Assembly: GCF_000590885.1 (NCBI RefSeq)
Contig: NZ_JFHN01000053.1
Span: 332,748 to 396,747 of the forward strand
Length of the DNA stretch: 64,000 nt
Direction: 5' to 3'
DNA from: Erwinia mallotivora
Lineage (GTDB): Bacteria; Pseudomonadota; Gammaproteobacteria; Enterobacterales; Enterobacteriaceae
The notes under the pieces: model-generated
The model's input: only the letters and a program-made list of their open reading frames with translations
Database searches by the model: none
Told to the model about the DNA's origin: nothing
In this document: positions 1-9,181 of the stretch, one piece after another
Layout of the letters: every line of letters begins with the position of its first letter
Position numbering within the stretch: position 1 is the first letter of the stretch
Program-made: the position numbers and the translations under genes

Positions 1-250
1 GGTTACGGGGATTCTCCAGCGAACCCACCGGCAGGGTCAGCGCAGAGAGGGATTTAGTCGCCTGCGGATCGGAAACCAGCAGCACCGTCATGCCATTATC
101 CAGACGGATGGCCTGGTACTGACGCGGGTCTTTTTCACTTTTACGTATCGTTTCAGGGATCGGTTGCCAGCCAGGCTGAGCCTGAATCAGTGGACTCCAG
201 AATGTGGCAATAAGAAACAGAGTGGTGAACCAGACTGCAAAACGACGCAT
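1..250 (-). CDS. ptrA: Protease III (pitrilysin), 5' end only
   Basis: This is the first 83 codons of the periplasmic zinc metalloprotease pitrilysin (M16 family); the rest lies beyond the left edge. The translation opens with a signal peptide (MRRF, a hydrophobic stretch, then a likely cut after IQA, about residue 24). It continues with PGWQPIPETIRKSEKD and QYQAIRLDNGMTVLLVSDPQ, which I recognise as the conserved N-terminal strand of PtrA. The HxxEH zinc motif would lie just outside the window. The gene sits downstream of recC on the same strand, as in the enterobacterial recC-ptrA-recB-recD cluster, so recB and recD should follow to the left. The protease itself is not needed for RecBCD activity. 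Confidence 0.93.
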   Translation of the reverse strand, partial: MRRFAVWFTTLFLIATFWSPLIQAQPGWQPIPETIRKSEKDPRQYQAIRLDNGMTVLLVSDPQATKSLSALTLPVGSLENPRN

Positions 251-381
251 TCAAACTCCTCGACAATCTCATTATTTGTCAGCCCCCATGCAGCCGGGCG
301 ACCGGTATTTACCCTGGATAGTTCACTTTCGGCTGTGAGCGAAGGTGAACAGAAAAGCAACAAAATAGTTATAAAATAACA

Positions 382-3300
382 CTACAGGATGTCTGACTTA
401 ATGTCATTGATCTGCGCAAGAGGCAGCAGCCAGGCCTGCGCATTAGCGATTATTGCCTGCACGGTCGGCTCATCCAGCGTGCGAAACAGGCGGGCCAGAC
501 TGGGATCGCTGCCTTCGCCCTCAATCTGGGCATTTCCCTGCCAGGCCTGTAACAGCTTGATGCGCGCTTTTGCCCGGCTGGCATCATCATCAGACAGGGT
601 CTGCGTTTTTTTATCAAAGCAGGCTTCCAGCCAGGCACCACCTGAACGGGGCAGCAGCAGCAGCGGTGTGCACATTCCCTGTCGGTATCCTTCGACATAG
701 CGTTGCAGCCAGTCAGCGGCCTGCTGTTCTGAGAGTGGCGGAAAACGCCACTGGCTCTCTTTACGCCCCAGCATCCTGCTCTCACCCGCTCCGCCACACA
801 GGCAGTAAACCAGATGCTCCAGCCACAGCGTCAGCCCGTCGGTAAAATTTAGCTGTGCTGGCCGCCAGCGTAACAGGCCATCTTCCTGCACGGCCGGTAG
901 CCAGCCATTCAGTTGCAGCCCATCTACCTGAAGATTGATTTCGAGGCTGGCGGCCGCTTTTCGCTGATGACGAATCTTTCCGGCCAGCTCTTCCATCTCG
1001 GCCTGTTGCGCCTGCCAGAACAATTCGCCATAGACACCGTAAGGCAGGGTCCCTGAGGCACGTTGCCGGTCGTATAACCATTGTGCAGGTTGCTCATCGA
1101 GCAACGCATTCAGCAGCTGATGATTCAACTGATAGCGGCTGAGATTATCCAGCACGAAGGTTTCGGCATCGGGCAGTTCCGGAGGTGACATAGTAAAACT
1201 GACGCCCAGACGCTGGCTGAAAAAGGCACGTACCGGATGACGCCAGAATCGCACCAGCTGTTCGAAATTCAGCTCGCTGATTTCCAGTGGCGGGAGAGGC
1301 TGCATAAAGGGCGGCTGCGCCACACCGCTGCCGTTTGCCGCAGGCAGCCATTCAGCGGCAAAGCTTTGACAACCGGCCGCTGGCGTGAAATTTTCGGCGG
1401 CAAACGGCATCCGGCTGTGCAGATGCTGAAGATGCTTCTCTACCGCCGCCGCGCTGCTGTCCACATCGCGATCCCGGTCATCCGGCAGACAGAAACTCTG
1501 GCTGATGTATCCCACCAGCTCACTGACCAGCACCGAAGGGAACCGCTCTGAATTATCCTGGATGCTGCGACCTATAAAGCTGATATACAGCTGAAGCTGT
1601 GCTGAATTAAGCGCCTCCAGAAACAGATAACGGTCATCGTCACGACGGCTGCGATCGCCTTTTTCCGGCTGTTGGCTCATCAGGTCAAAACCCAGCGGCG
1701 GCAGTGTCCGCGGATAAACACCGTCGTTCATTCCCAGCAGGCAAACGACCTTAAAAGGAACAGAGCGCATCGGCATCAGTGTGCAGAAGTTTATCTGACC
1801 GGCAAGAAAACGCTGGCTTATCCGTTGCTGGTCAAGTCGCGATGCCAGCTCATCACGCAACAGCGACAGCGGGATCGCCTGAAGATACTGCGCCCCGATA
1901 CCGTAACTGATAGCCTGTTGCCACTGCTCTTCGATCAGTGCCAGCGCAGCTTCGGTATCGGCATCGCCAGCGAAAAAGTCATCAAGCAGCTCACGGCAGA
2001 GTGGCAGCCACTGCTCCAGCGTACGGGGTTCAGTCAGTCGCTCGCGCCAGCGGCGCAGACGCATCAGCAGCTCTGCCAGGTTCCCGGCCAGCACGGCAAT
2101 CAGCCCGCTTGACTCGTCATAAGGCAAAATCCCCTGCCACAATCCTGCCTGGCTGTTCATGGCGTAACCCAGCAACATCCGCGACAAGCCAAACTGCCAG
2201 GTGTGTTGCCCGTCAGAGGGGAGATCCAGCCCCGACAGCGTGTCATCATCCAGCCCCCAGCGGATGCCGGATTCGCCCACCCACTGCCGCAGCAGCCGCA
2301 ACCCCTCCTCATCAACAGAGAAACGGCTGGCCAGCGCGGGCACCTCCAGCAGCGCCAGTACTTCTTCTGAAGTAAAGCGACTGTCCGGCAGATTCAGCAG
2401 TGAGATAAAGGCCTGTAAGGCTGGATGAGCCTGGCTGGCGCGCCGATCGGAAATGGCAAAAGGCAGCCAGCGGTCCGTCGGGGCGTTGCCAAACACCGCC
2501 TGAATAAACGGCGTGTAAGCGTCGATATCGGCCACCATGACGATGATATCGCGTGGGGAGAGTGACGGATCGTTCAGCATCATCTCCAGCAGGCGATCCT
2601 GGAGCACTTCCACTTCACGCTGCGGGCTGTGACAGAGATGAATACTGACAGACTGGTCTTCAGGATCCAGCAGCCGTTTGTTTCTGCTGGTTGCCCACTC
2701 TTGCGGATTCAGGCCAATAACCGAGTGATCCGCCAGCTCCAGCAGGTCATGTTGCAAACTTTTTAACAGATTGGATGGCTCGATATCCACGAAGGCATCG
2801 ATCTCCTGGCTGGTCATTTGCGACAGCAGGTAGAGGTTATCGCGTCCCAGTTTGCCCCAGGACGCCAACAGCGGATTACTCAGTTGCTGTTCGCCAGCGT
2901 CATTAAACAGCGCTGATGCGTCCGCCTGACGAAACAGTGCACTTTCACCCTGCTGTTGGTAGTGCTTCCTGCGACGACTTTGCAACTTCGCCAGAAAAGC
3001 ATAATCCTGGATGTCTCCCCAGTAATGACGACAGGGATTAGTGAAAAGCAGATGGATATCAATATGTTTGCCCAGCGCCTGCAAAGCCTGCAAATAGACC
3101 GGCGGCAGCGCTGAAATCCCACAGATAAATACGCGGTCTGGCAGATCTGCCGGACGTTCAGCGCTGTTTTCCAGCGCAGCGATGAAACGGGAATAGAGAT
3201 TAGCCCGATGCCACTCTGGCTGGCCCAGCTGGCGGGTGTAGTCCACCAACGCCGCCCATAACGGTGCCTGCCACCGCTCGGCCTCTCCCAGCTCAAGCCT

Positions 3301-3759
3301 TTTACCCTTTTCCCAGCTGTTGAGCCACTCAGGTCGGTAGACCAGATACTGATCGAACAGGTCAGCCACGCGGGATGAGAGCTGAAACAGTTTTCGCTGA
3401 TCTTCATCGTCGGCCAGGTAGTGTTGTAACAGGGCAAATTCATCACGCCTGAGCATCTCAGGCAGAATCGCCATCAGCTTCCAGCTCATAGCGGATTTAT
3501 TGAAAGCACTCTCTTTGGGAATATCCGGCAGGACACGTACAAACATATCCCAGATAAAGGTAGCGGGCAGCGGAAAAGCGATATTGGCAGCAATACCAAA
3601 CTGTTCTGCCAGCGCAATTTGCAGCCACTGTGCCATGCCGGGGCTTTGCACCAGCACCACCTCCTGCTGGAAAGGGTCCCGCAAAGGCTGGTTCTCTATT
3701 TGCCAGGCCGCCAGCGATTTCAGCAAATCCAGCTGATTTGAGTGGTAAACGGTAAACAT
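382..3759 (-). CDS. recC: Exodeoxyribonuclease V subunit gamma, RecC
   Basis: RecC is the Chi-recognising subunit of the RecBCD helicase-nuclease, which processes double-strand breaks. The 1,125-residue product is close to the E. coli length (1,122) and begins MFTVYHSNQLDLLKSL, the family start. An in-frame upstream ATG would add 20 residues, but the internal start at 3759 has a good AGGAG ribosome site and fits the family. Recognisable blocks include GMAQWLQ near residue 45, FPLPATFIWDMFVRVLP near residue 65, and the superfamily I helicase-like remnants typical of RecC. It lies immediately upstream of ptrA. The kdgM-like gene behind it breaks the usual ppdC-recC adjacency. Confidence 0.96.
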   Translation of the reverse strand: MFTVYHSNQLDLLKSLAAWQIENQPLRDPFQQEVVLVQSPGMAQWLQIALAEQFGIAANIAFPLPATFIWDMFVRVLPDIPKESAFNKSAMSWKLMAILPEMLRRDEFALLQHYLADDEDQRKLFQLSSRVADLFDQYLVYRPEWLNSWEKGKRLELGEAERWQAPLWAALVDYTRQLGQPEWHRANLYSRFIAALENSAERPADLPDRVFICGISALPPVYLQALQALGKHIDIHLLFTNPCRHYWGDIQDYAFLAKLQSRRRKHYQQQGESALFRQADASALFNDAGEQQLSNPLLASWGKLGRDNLYLLSQMTSQEIDAFVDIEPSNLLKSLQHDLLELADHSVIGLNPQEWATSRNKRLLDPEDQSVSIHLCHSPQREVEVLQDRLLEMMLNDPSLSPRDIIVMVADIDAYTPFIQAVFGNAPTDRWLPFAISDRRASQAHPALQAFISLLNLPDSRFTSEEVLALLEVPALASRFSVDEEGLRLLRQWVGESGIRWGLDDDTLSGLDLPSDGQHTWQFGLSRMLLGYAMNSQAGLWQGILPYDESSGLIAVLAGNLAELLMRLRRWRERLTEPRTLEQWLPLCRELLDDFFAGDADTEAALALIEEQWQQAISYGIGAQYLQAIPLSLLRDELASRLDQQRISQRFLAGQINFCTLMPMRSVPFKVVCLLGMNDGVYPRTLPPLGFDLMSQQPEKGDRSRRDDDRYLFLEALNSAQLQLYISFIGRSIQDNSERFPSVLVSELVGYISQSFCLPDDRDRDVDSSAAAVEKHLQHLHSRMPFAAENFTPAAGCQSFAAEWLPAANGSGVAQPPFMQPLPPLEISELNFEQLVRFWRHPVRAFFSQRLGVSFTMSPPELPDAETFVLDNLSRYQLNHQLLNALLDEQPAQWLYDRQRASGTLPYGVYGELFWQAQQAEMEELAGKIRHQRKAAASLEINLQVDGLQLNGWLPAVQEDGLLRWRPAQLNFTDGLTLWLEHLVYCLCGGAGESRMLGRKESQWRFPPLSEQQAADWLQRYVEGYRQGMCTPLLLLPRSGGAWLEACFDKKTQTLSDDDASRAKARIKLLQAWQGNAQIEGEGSDPSLARLFRTLDEPTVQAIIANAQAWLLPLAQINDIKSDIL

Positions 3760-3867
3760 CACTGCTCCTGCATCCGGGGCCAGACTTTGAGCGGATACTT
3801 TACCCCGTCCGGCACTCATTGCAACTTTACCGGACGGTGTGCTTACCGTTAATGCTTCAGGCGAGGT

Positions 3868-4617
3868 TTATTTGAAGGTATAGGTTACTCCCAGTCTCAG
3901 GCGCAGCTGGCGTTCACTGGTATAAGCACTTCGGCCTATGTCAGCAAAGGTGATATAAGGCCCCCACTCTCTCTGCGCGCCCATTGCATAATTAAATTGC
4001 AGTTCCTGCTCATAATTATCGTTGTGATTAGCAAACAGTTTGTCATCCCCGTGCATGTAGATAATTTTGTAGGTGGTGGTCAAATCATCCCAACGATAGC
4101 GGAAATAAGCATCAAAGCGGTTTACCGTTCTGTGTTTATCCAGACTACAAAAATCGTGGCCTGCGTCGCCGCACTGGCTGTCGTGAGCATAATCACTTAA
4201 TTCCAGACGATACAGACCACCAATCGACCAGCTGTCATTAATTTTATACCAGGGTGCCACACCAAATTTCCATTCCGTTCTGGACGAGCTGAACTCTGGC
4301 TGAATAAAGGGAGACCATGACCAGTTTCCCCAGTTGTAGGTTTTAAGCAGCGTCATTTCGACAACATTAAGCACCACGTCGTTGTAATATTTATCTTTTG
4401 GACTGGGGCCACCGGTTTTAAATTTTGTCTCCACATTGAATGCCCAGTTATCTGGCAGGCTGGCACCCAGCGCTAATTTATCGTAGTGCGTCCTGTCACG
4501 CAGGCGGTAGCCATGCCGGTAATCAACCGTGACATCTTTGACCGCCTCAGCGCCTGCCTGAGGGAGAAAAATGGCGAATAATGAGAGAGAGAGTAAAAGC
4601 TTCTTTGCTATTTTCAT
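3868..4617 (-). CDS. KdgM-family oligogalacturonate-specific porin
   Basis: A 249-residue outer-membrane beta-barrel of the KdgM/NanC family, small monomeric porins that admit acidic oligosaccharides such as pectin-derived oligogalacturonides. It has a signal peptide (MKIAKKLLLSLSLFAIFLP, likely cut after AGA or AEA). The mature part shows the family opening VTVDYRHGYRLRDRTHYDKL, alternating aromatic strands, and a terminal strand ending in aromatic YTFK. A pair of cysteines (DSQCGDAGHDFCS) in the middle may form a loop disulfide. The start at 4617 is chosen because it places the signal peptide directly after Met; an upstream in-frame ATG adds 12 residues with no purpose. No pectinase genes are adjacent. 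In E. coli no gene occupies this position between ppdC and recC. Which sugar it admits cannot be told from sequence alone. Confidence 0.85.
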   Translation of the reverse strand: MKIAKKLLLSLSLFAIFLPQAGAEAVKDVTVDYRHGYRLRDRTHYDKLALGASLPDNWAFNVETKFKTGGPSPKDKYYNDVVLNVVEMTLLKTYNWGNWSWSPFIQPEFSSSRTEWKFGVAPWYKINDSWSIGGLYRLELSDYAHDSQCGDAGHDFCSLDKHRTVNRFDAYFRYRWDDLTTTYKIIYMHGDDKLFANHNDNYEQELQFNYAMGAQREWGPYITFADIGRSAYTSERQLRLRLGVTYTFK

Positions 4618-4865
4618 ATTATTTTCATCCATGAAAAGACTGATAAATGACAATTTTCCCTGGACGCCAGGTTAACCAACCTGACATCGTTGCTTTCTGT
4701 TTATCTCCGACAGAAAACCTTTATCCCGAAAAAAACTAATCGATGATAAACGGCTAAACCTTCGCGATTTCGCCACGCTGTTTTAATTCTGGCAGCGAGA
4801 GAAAGATTACGCACTTTTACCTCGCAGAAAAAACAATCCCGGTTTTTACAAAATGGGCTGAATCA

Positions 4866-4909
4866 GCTGAAATAATTTTTTATTACAGGAAAATCGTAAT
4901 TTATTCACA
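4866..4909 (-). promoter_or_regulatory. Candidate KdgR box and CRP half-site upstream of the porin gene
   Basis: On the minus strand 4884-4866 reads AATAAAAAATTATTTCAGC. This matches 16 of 19 positions of the KdgR consensus as I remember it (AATRAAAYRNYRTTTYATT). Just upstream, 4909-4894 reads TGTGAATAAATTACGA, a good left half and weak right half of a CRP site. The pair lies about 250 bp before the porin start in a strongly AT-rich gap (4618-4927) that otherwise shows no gene. In Dickeya kdgM is repressed by KdgR and activated by CRP, so the arrangement is plausible, but the AT-richness makes chance matches likely. Confidence 0.35.
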
Positions 4910-4927
4910 ACTTACAAATTAAAAACA

Positions 4928-5233
4928 TTATTCGGTTAACAGCTCACAGCGCAGCTGGGACAATTCCGCCTGCTGGCCGCCATGACTCACCGCGCTGGCC
5001 GTCATCATCGTGCATCCCTGCACAGGCTCCTGCTTCAGGGTAGTCTGCCAGTCAGGGGACTGATAACCCTCAAAACGTAGCCATGCCTGCCGCCAGGCCT
5101 CTCTCTGCTGCTGCTGTAGCTGAAAACCGCTGCCCAGCATCCGCTGATAATGCAACAACGCCGTGAAGCTGAGGGTAAACAACAGCAATGCCACCAGCGT
5201 CTCTGGCAAACTGAAACCGCGCTGCTTATTCAT
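4928..5233 (-). CDS. ppdC: Prepilin-peptidase-dependent protein C (minor pseudopilin)
   Basis: A 101-residue type IV pilin-like protein. It has a short basic leader MNKQRG, the prepilin cleavage context G^FSLPETLVALLLFTLSFTALL with Glu at mature position 5, then one hydrophobic helix and a small periplasmic domain with two cysteines (GCTM and LRCELL). It is the last gene of the minus-strand pseudopilin cluster and overlaps ygdB by 8 bp. Its role is presumably as a minor pilin or pseudopilin in the PpdD pilus. The pilus ATPase and prepilin peptidase genes are not in this window. Confidence 0.85.
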   Translation of the reverse strand: MNKQRGFSLPETLVALLLFTLSFTALLHYQRMLGSGFQLQQQQREAWRQAWLRFEGYQSPDWQTTLKQEPVQGCTMMTASAVSHGGQQAELSQLRCELLTE

Positions 5234-5648
5234 CCGGTTGACATCTCCTTTCTTCCGTCAGTGGACAGAAATCCAGCCAGCCATGCGGTACAGCTTGCAG
5301 ATAGCCGTTTTCACTTCGTTGCACCCACTGCCAGAATGCAATGGTGTTGCTGCCACTGTCTGCACGCAGCAGGGCGGGTTGCTGTTGCTGTTGCAGCAGG
5401 CAGGCACGCCAGCCCGAAGCTCCCCTCACTTTACACTGCCAACCCATCTGGTCCCCCCACTGCTGCTGCATTCCCCAGTTCAGTGCTGATACAGCCTCGC
5501 TGGATTGCTGATACCCGATACGCTCACCGACCAGCAGGCTTAGCGAATCCTCCATTTGATGCCGGGTAGCATTAAGTAATGCCGCAGACATCAGCAGCAG
5601 GATAATCACCATAATCATTGCCCCGCTTCCCTGCTCAGCGCGATTCAC
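5226..5648 (-). CDS. ygdB: YgdB-like minor pseudopilin (DUF2509)
   Basis: A 140-residue protein with a short N-terminus (MNRAEQGSGAMIMVIILLLMSAALL) that resembles a class III leader followed by a transmembrane helix, as in PilX/GspK-like minor pilins. The rest is a Gln- and Trp-rich soluble domain containing four cysteines. Position and length fit YgdB of the E. coli ppdA-ppdB-ygdB-ppdC cluster. It overlaps ppdC at its 3' end by 8 bp and ppdB at its 5' end by 4 bp, so the genes are probably translationally coupled. Function within pilus assembly is inferred from the cluster. Confidence 0.85.
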   Translation of the reverse strand: MNRAEQGSGAMIMVIILLLMSAALLNATRHQMEDSLSLLVGERIGYQQSSEAVSALNWGMQQQWGDQMGWQCKVRGASGWRACLLQQQQQPALLRADSGSNTIAFWQWVQRSENGYLQAVPHGWLDFCPLTEERRCQPDE

Positions 5649-6256
5649 AGATTATTCGCTGTCAGCCAGCTTTCCAGCATCAGTGGGGAATGCGGCGCTG
5701 CCAGCACATAGCCGCCCAACCTGATACGGATCTGAGCCCCAGTGCGCAACACCTGAAATTCGCTAATCGTCACGGTGGCAGGATCGTTGAGCTTTTCCCA
5801 TCCGCTGCTGCTGCATTCCGTCACCCCGCGCTGCATTTCCAGGTTCCCCTGCCGCAGGCGGTAACCGTAATAATCGCTTCTGTCATTTTCCACTCCCTCC
5901 CATTTGCCATTGCTGTTTTCATCCCAGCGCAGCAACAGACAGCTTCCCTGCTGCCCGAGGGTTAACCCTGCCGCGCCACACTCTCCCCGACAATAGCCCG
6001 CCCGCCGCACCGCTTTTTCCAGCGTTGCCATCATCAGCCGAAGCTCTTCATGAAGTTGCACCATCAGCAACATGCGCAGATCCGCCAGCTGTAATTGCGG
6101 CAAAAACCGCGCAGCCCCGATCAGTAATACCGCGCTGATTGCCAGAGCAATCAGCATTTCCGGCAGGGTAAATCCCCCGGTTTTATGGGCAGACGTCCTG
6201 GCAGATGCGGACTCTTGCGCGTGACGAGACGATAATGTGTCGCTCACCGGCCGCAT
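5645..6256 (-). CDS. ppdB: Prepilin-peptidase-dependent protein B (minor pseudopilin)
   Basis: A PpdB homologue with the prepilin motif G^FTLPEMLIALAISAVLLIGAARFLPQL followed by a globular domain; DENSNGKWEG and AGYCRGECG match the E. coli protein. The start is uncertain. No ATG, GTG or TTG lies close to the cleavage site, and the nearest in-frame ATG (6256) gives a leader of about 28 residues overlapping ppdA by 74 bp. Usual leaders are 6-10 residues. A GTG at 6247 is an alternative. Either this homologue has a long leader or translation begins at a rare codon near the ppdA stop codon. Confidence 0.82.
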   Translation of the reverse strand: MRPVSDTLSSRHAQESASARTSAHKTGGFTLPEMLIALAISAVLLIGAARFLPQLQLADLRMLLMVQLHEELRLMMATLEKAVRRAGYCRGECGAAGLTLGQQGSCLLLRWDENSNGKWEGVENDRSDYYGYRLRQGNLEMQRGVTECSSSGWEKLNDPATVTISEFQVLRTGAQIRIRLGGYVLAAPHSPLMLESWLTANNL

Positions 6257-6632
6257 TGCTGATGACGATCCTGCCCGGTTTTGCCATATTGCTGCGACCA
6301 TAGAATCCCATTCCTTCTGTCAAAGAGTGCAGCCTGATTTCCGGCCACGGCAGGACCAGCACCCGTTTGCGTGGCGAACAGCCCTTCGCCGACGGCCCGC
6401 TGCCAATACACCACACGGCTGCGGAACGTTGCCATAACAGTTGCTGCTGGTTATGCCAGTTTGCCTCGTTGCGTAACCGCAACAGAAAATGTTGGATCTG
6501 TCTGGCGCTGGCATTAAGGCGCTGTCGTTGCTGCCACTCCTGCCAGCCACCCACCGCCGTCAGCGTCAGGGTGCCGGCAATCACCATCACCACCAACAGT
6601 TCGATTAATGTAAATCCCTTTATCTTTTGCAT
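6183..6632 (-). CDS. ppdA: Prepilin-peptidase-dependent protein A (minor pseudopilin, GspH/FimT type)
   Basis: First gene of the four-gene pseudopilin operon. The 149-residue product starts MQKIKG^FTLIELLVVMVIAG, a textbook prepilin leader with Glu5, then the hydrophobic assembly helix and a GspH/FimT-type beta domain. Two cysteines near the C-terminus (ICQDVCP) could form a disulfide. It runs divergently from the D-Ala-D-Ala dipeptidase gene; the shared 265-bp gap should contain both promoters. In E. coli ppdA is next to thyA, so the dipeptidase gene is an insertion relative to that order. Confidence 0.9.
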   Translation of the reverse strand: MQKIKGFTLIELLVVMVIAGTLTLTAVGGWQEWQQRQRLNASARQIQHFLLRLRNEANWHNQQQLLWQRSAAVWCIGSGPSAKGCSPRKRVLVLPWPEIRLHSLTEGMGFYGRSNMAKPGRIVISNAAGERHIIVSSRARVRICQDVCP

Positions 6633-6897
6633 GGCTGAAGGATGAAATGTCCCGCGCAGCGCGTCCAGTGCGGAAGACGCCCATTGCGCGGCGGCTTACA
6701 GACAAATGCGGTAAAACAGAAAACAGGCAAAATCGTTGCGGCACAGGCCGCAAAATCTGCATACTGTCGCAGGGCCATAAGCGGGGCTAACCTTTTCAGT
6801 CCTCCCTTTTTGACACAGTCATGCTGATTTCCCCATCGCTTCCCCGGAAGGAATGCCCACCCGACAGGGCAAAATAAAACGAGAGACAGGGTTTGTT

Positions 6898-7461
6898 ATG
6901 ACCGACGAATGCAATCTGATAAATCTGGCGGAAGCCTTTCCACAGCTGATTATCGATATGAAATATGCCACCGCAGACAATATCTGCGGCCAACCTGTCT
7001 ATTGTGAAGATCGTTGCCTGCTGCATCCTGATGCCGCTACTGCGCTGGAGAAAAGTATCGCGATTGCGGCGCTGGCAGGGTTTTCTTTGCTTATTTATGA
7101 TGCTTACCGGCCACAGCAGGCACAGCACAGCCTGTGGCAGGCCTGCCCCGATCCCCGCTGGGTTGCAGAAGTGTCACTGGGCTCAAACCATAGCCGGGGG
7201 GTCGCTGTTGATCTCACGCTGACAGACGCTGAAGGAAGGGTACTGGATATGGGAGCCGGATTTGATGATATGCATGAACGCTCACATCCTTATTATCCGG
7301 GATTATCCCAGGAGGCACATCGCAACAGACTGTTGCTGAATGCCATCATGTTCGGCGGCGGTTTTCGCGGGATTGCCACCGAATGGTGGCATTTTGAACT
7401 ACCCGATGCACAAACCTATCCCCTGCTGAGGGATCGCTTTGCCTGTTTTTCAACTTTCTGA
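6898..7461 (+). CDS. ddpX: D-alanyl-D-alanine dipeptidase (VanX/DdpX family)
   Basis: A 187-residue M15D zinc dipeptidase that hydrolyses D-Ala-D-Ala, probably for recycling or using cell-wall dipeptide. The VanX signature is complete: Arg71 in YDAYRP, zinc ligands His98 and Asp105 in SNHSRGVAVD, catalytic Glu162 and zinc ligand His165 in EWWHFELP. There is no signal peptide, so it is cytoplasmic like E. coli DdpX, to which it is highly similar. The start at 6898 (MTDECNLINLAEAFP) matches DdpX; an upstream ATG would add 15 atypical residues. In E. coli ddpX heads a dipeptide-transport operon. Here it stands alone with no transporter genes beside it. Confidence 0.93.
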   Translation: MTDECNLINLAEAFPQLIIDMKYATADNICGQPVYCEDRCLLHPDAATALEKSIAIAALAGFSLLIYDAYRPQQAQHSLWQACPDPRWVAEVSLGSNHSRGVAVDLTLTDAEGRVLDMGAGFDDMHERSHPYYPGLSQEAHRNRLLLNAIMFGGGFRGIATEWWHFELPDAQTYPLLRDRFACFSTF

Positions 7462-7476
7462 ACGGCGACATCTTCT

Positions 7477-7502
7477 CAGCAGCGGCAACCTCGCCGCTGC
7501 TG
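7477..7502. terminator. Bidirectional terminator-like hairpin between ddpX and thyA
   Basis: CAGCAGCGGC, a six-base loop, then GCCGCTGCTG form a perfect 10-bp GC-rich stem between the two convergent genes. There is no long T run on either side, so termination strength is uncertain. Confidence 0.55.
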
Positions 7503-7508
7503 ACTGAC

Positions 7509-8303
7509 TCATACCGCTACCGGTGCTTTAATCGCCGGATGGGGGTCGTAGCCTTCGATCTCAAAATCTTCAAAGCGGTAGTCAAACAGTGAAGAGGGTT
7601 TGCGTTTAATGGTCAGTACCGGCAGTGGACGTGGCTCACGGCTCAGTTGCAGCCGGGTCTGCTCCAGATGGTTGTTGTACAGATGCGTATCACCGCCCGT
7701 CCAGACAAAATCGCCCACCTGCAAATCACACTGCTGGGCCATCATATGTACCAGCAGGGCATAGCTGGCGATATTAAACGGCAGGCCAAGAAAAATATCA
7801 CATGAGCGCTGATAGAGCTGGCAGCAAAGTTTGCCGGCCGCAACATAGAACTGGAAGAAAGCATGGCAGGGAGCCAACGCCATTTGGTCCAGTTCGCCAA
7901 CGTTCCAGGCAGAGACAATAATGCGTCGTGAGTCCGGGTCGCTTTTCAGTTGCTGTACCACCTGGCTCAGCTGATCGATTTGCCGCCCATCGGCAGCGCC
8001 CCAGCTGCGCCACTGTTTACCATAAACCGGCCCCAGGTCGCCCTTTTCATCCGCCCATTCGTCCCAGATGGTCACCTTATTATCTCGCAGATAAGCGGTA
8101 TTGGTATCGCCATTCAGAAACCACAGCAGTTCATGAATGATTGAGCGCAGATGGCACTTCTTGGTGGTCACCAGGGGGAAACCTTCCTGCAAATTGAAAC
8201 GCATCTGATGACCAAATATTGACAGGGTGCCGGTGCCGGTACGGTCATTTTTTGGCGTGCCCTCAGTCAGCACTTTTTGCATTAATTCCAGATATTGTTT
8301 CAT
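7509..8303 (-). CDS. thyA: Thymidylate synthase
   Basis: Converts dUMP to dTMP using methylenetetrahydrofolate. The 264-residue product has exactly the E. coli length. It contains the active-site Cys146 in the [12 protein letters not shown] block, Arg21 in KNDRTGTGT, and the dUMP/folate-binding [10 protein letters not shown] and [13 protein letters not shown] segments. Its start overlaps the lgt stop by 4 bp (ATGA), so the two genes are translationally coupled, as in E. coli. Confidence 0.98.
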   Translation of the reverse strand: MKQYLELMQKVLTEGTPKNDRTGTGTLSIFGHQMRFNLQEGFPLVTTKKCHLRSIIHELLWFLNGDTNTAYLRDNKVTIWDEWADEKGDLGPVYGKQWRSWGAADGRQIDQLSQVVQQLKSDPDSRRIIVSAWNVGELDQMALAPCHAFFQFYVAAGKLCCQLYQRSCDIFLGLPFNIASYALLVHMMAQQCDLQVGDFVWTGGDTHLYNNHLEQTRLQLSREPRPLPVLTIKRKPSSLFDYRFEDFEIEGYDPHPAIKAPVAV

Positions 8304-9181
8304 TTTTCCTCACCCGGTTGCAGCGCACCACGACGCCGATAAGCCCAAATCATCATCACCACACCGGCAAAAATCATCGGCGTGGAGAGGATCTGTCCCA
8401 TGCTGATAGCATTGTCGAACAGGCCCAGCTGCGCATCCGGCTGACGGAAAAACTCGACGATAAAACGGAACAGACCGTAGCCAATCAGGAACAGCCCGGA
8501 AACAGCCCCCATCGGGCGACGTTGACGAATAAACAGGTTCAGAATGATAAACAGTACCACCCCTTCCAGCAGCAGCTCGTAGACCTGCGAGGGATGCCGC
8601 GGCAACACGCCGTAAGTGGATAACAGTGACTGCCATTCCGGATGGGTCGCCACCAGCGCAACATCTTCACTGCGCGAACCCGGAAACAGCATCGCCCAGG
8701 GGAGATCCGGTGCCACACGCCCCCACAGCTCGCCGTTAATAAAATTCCCCAGTCGGCCTGCGCCCAGACCAAAGGGAATTAACGGTGCAATAAAGTCAGA
8801 AACCTGGAAGAAATTGCGTCTGGTACGGCGGGCAAACCACAGCATCACCACAATGACGCCAATCAGTCCACCGTGGAAGGACATGCCACCGTCCCAGACT
8901 TTGAACAAATACAGGGGGTTATCAAGAAACAGCGGCAGATTATAAAACAGCACATAGCCGATACGCCCACCGAGAAAAACGCCGAGGAAACCGGCATAGA
9001 GCAGATTTTCAACCTCCTCTTTTTTCCAGCCGCTGCCGGGTTTGTTGGCACGACGTACTGCCAGCCACATCGCAAAAATAAAACCCACCAGATACATCAG
9101 GCCATACCAGTGCAGGGAGACAGGTCCGACAGAGAAAATTACCGGATCAAATTGGGGGAAAGCCAGATAGCCGTTAGTCAT
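8300..9181 (-). CDS. lgt: Prolipoprotein diacylglyceryl transferase
   Basis: An inner-membrane enzyme that transfers diacylglycerol from phosphatidylglycerol to the lipobox cysteine of prolipoproteins, the first step of lipoprotein maturation. The 293 residues contain about seven hydrophobic segments. The Lgt signature around [18 protein letters not shown] includes the essential Arg143, and His103 lies in SFHGGLIG. It is the upstream partner of thyA. Substrates encoded nearby include YgdR and the lipoproteins at 21,120 and 38,701. Confidence 0.97.
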   Translation of the reverse strand: MTNGYLAFPQFDPVIFSVGPVSLHWYGLMYLVGFIFAMWLAVRRANKPGSGWKKEEVENLLYAGFLGVFLGGRIGYVLFYNLPLFLDNPLYLFKVWDGGMSFHGGLIGVIVVMLWFARRTRRNFFQVSDFIAPLIPFGLGAGRLGNFINGELWGRVAPDLPWAMLFPGSRSEDVALVATHPEWQSLLSTYGVLPRHPSQVYELLLEGVVLFIILNLFIRQRRPMGAVSGLFLIGYGLFRFIVEFFRQPDAQLGLFDNAISMGQILSTPMIFAGVVMMIWAYRRRGALQPGEEK

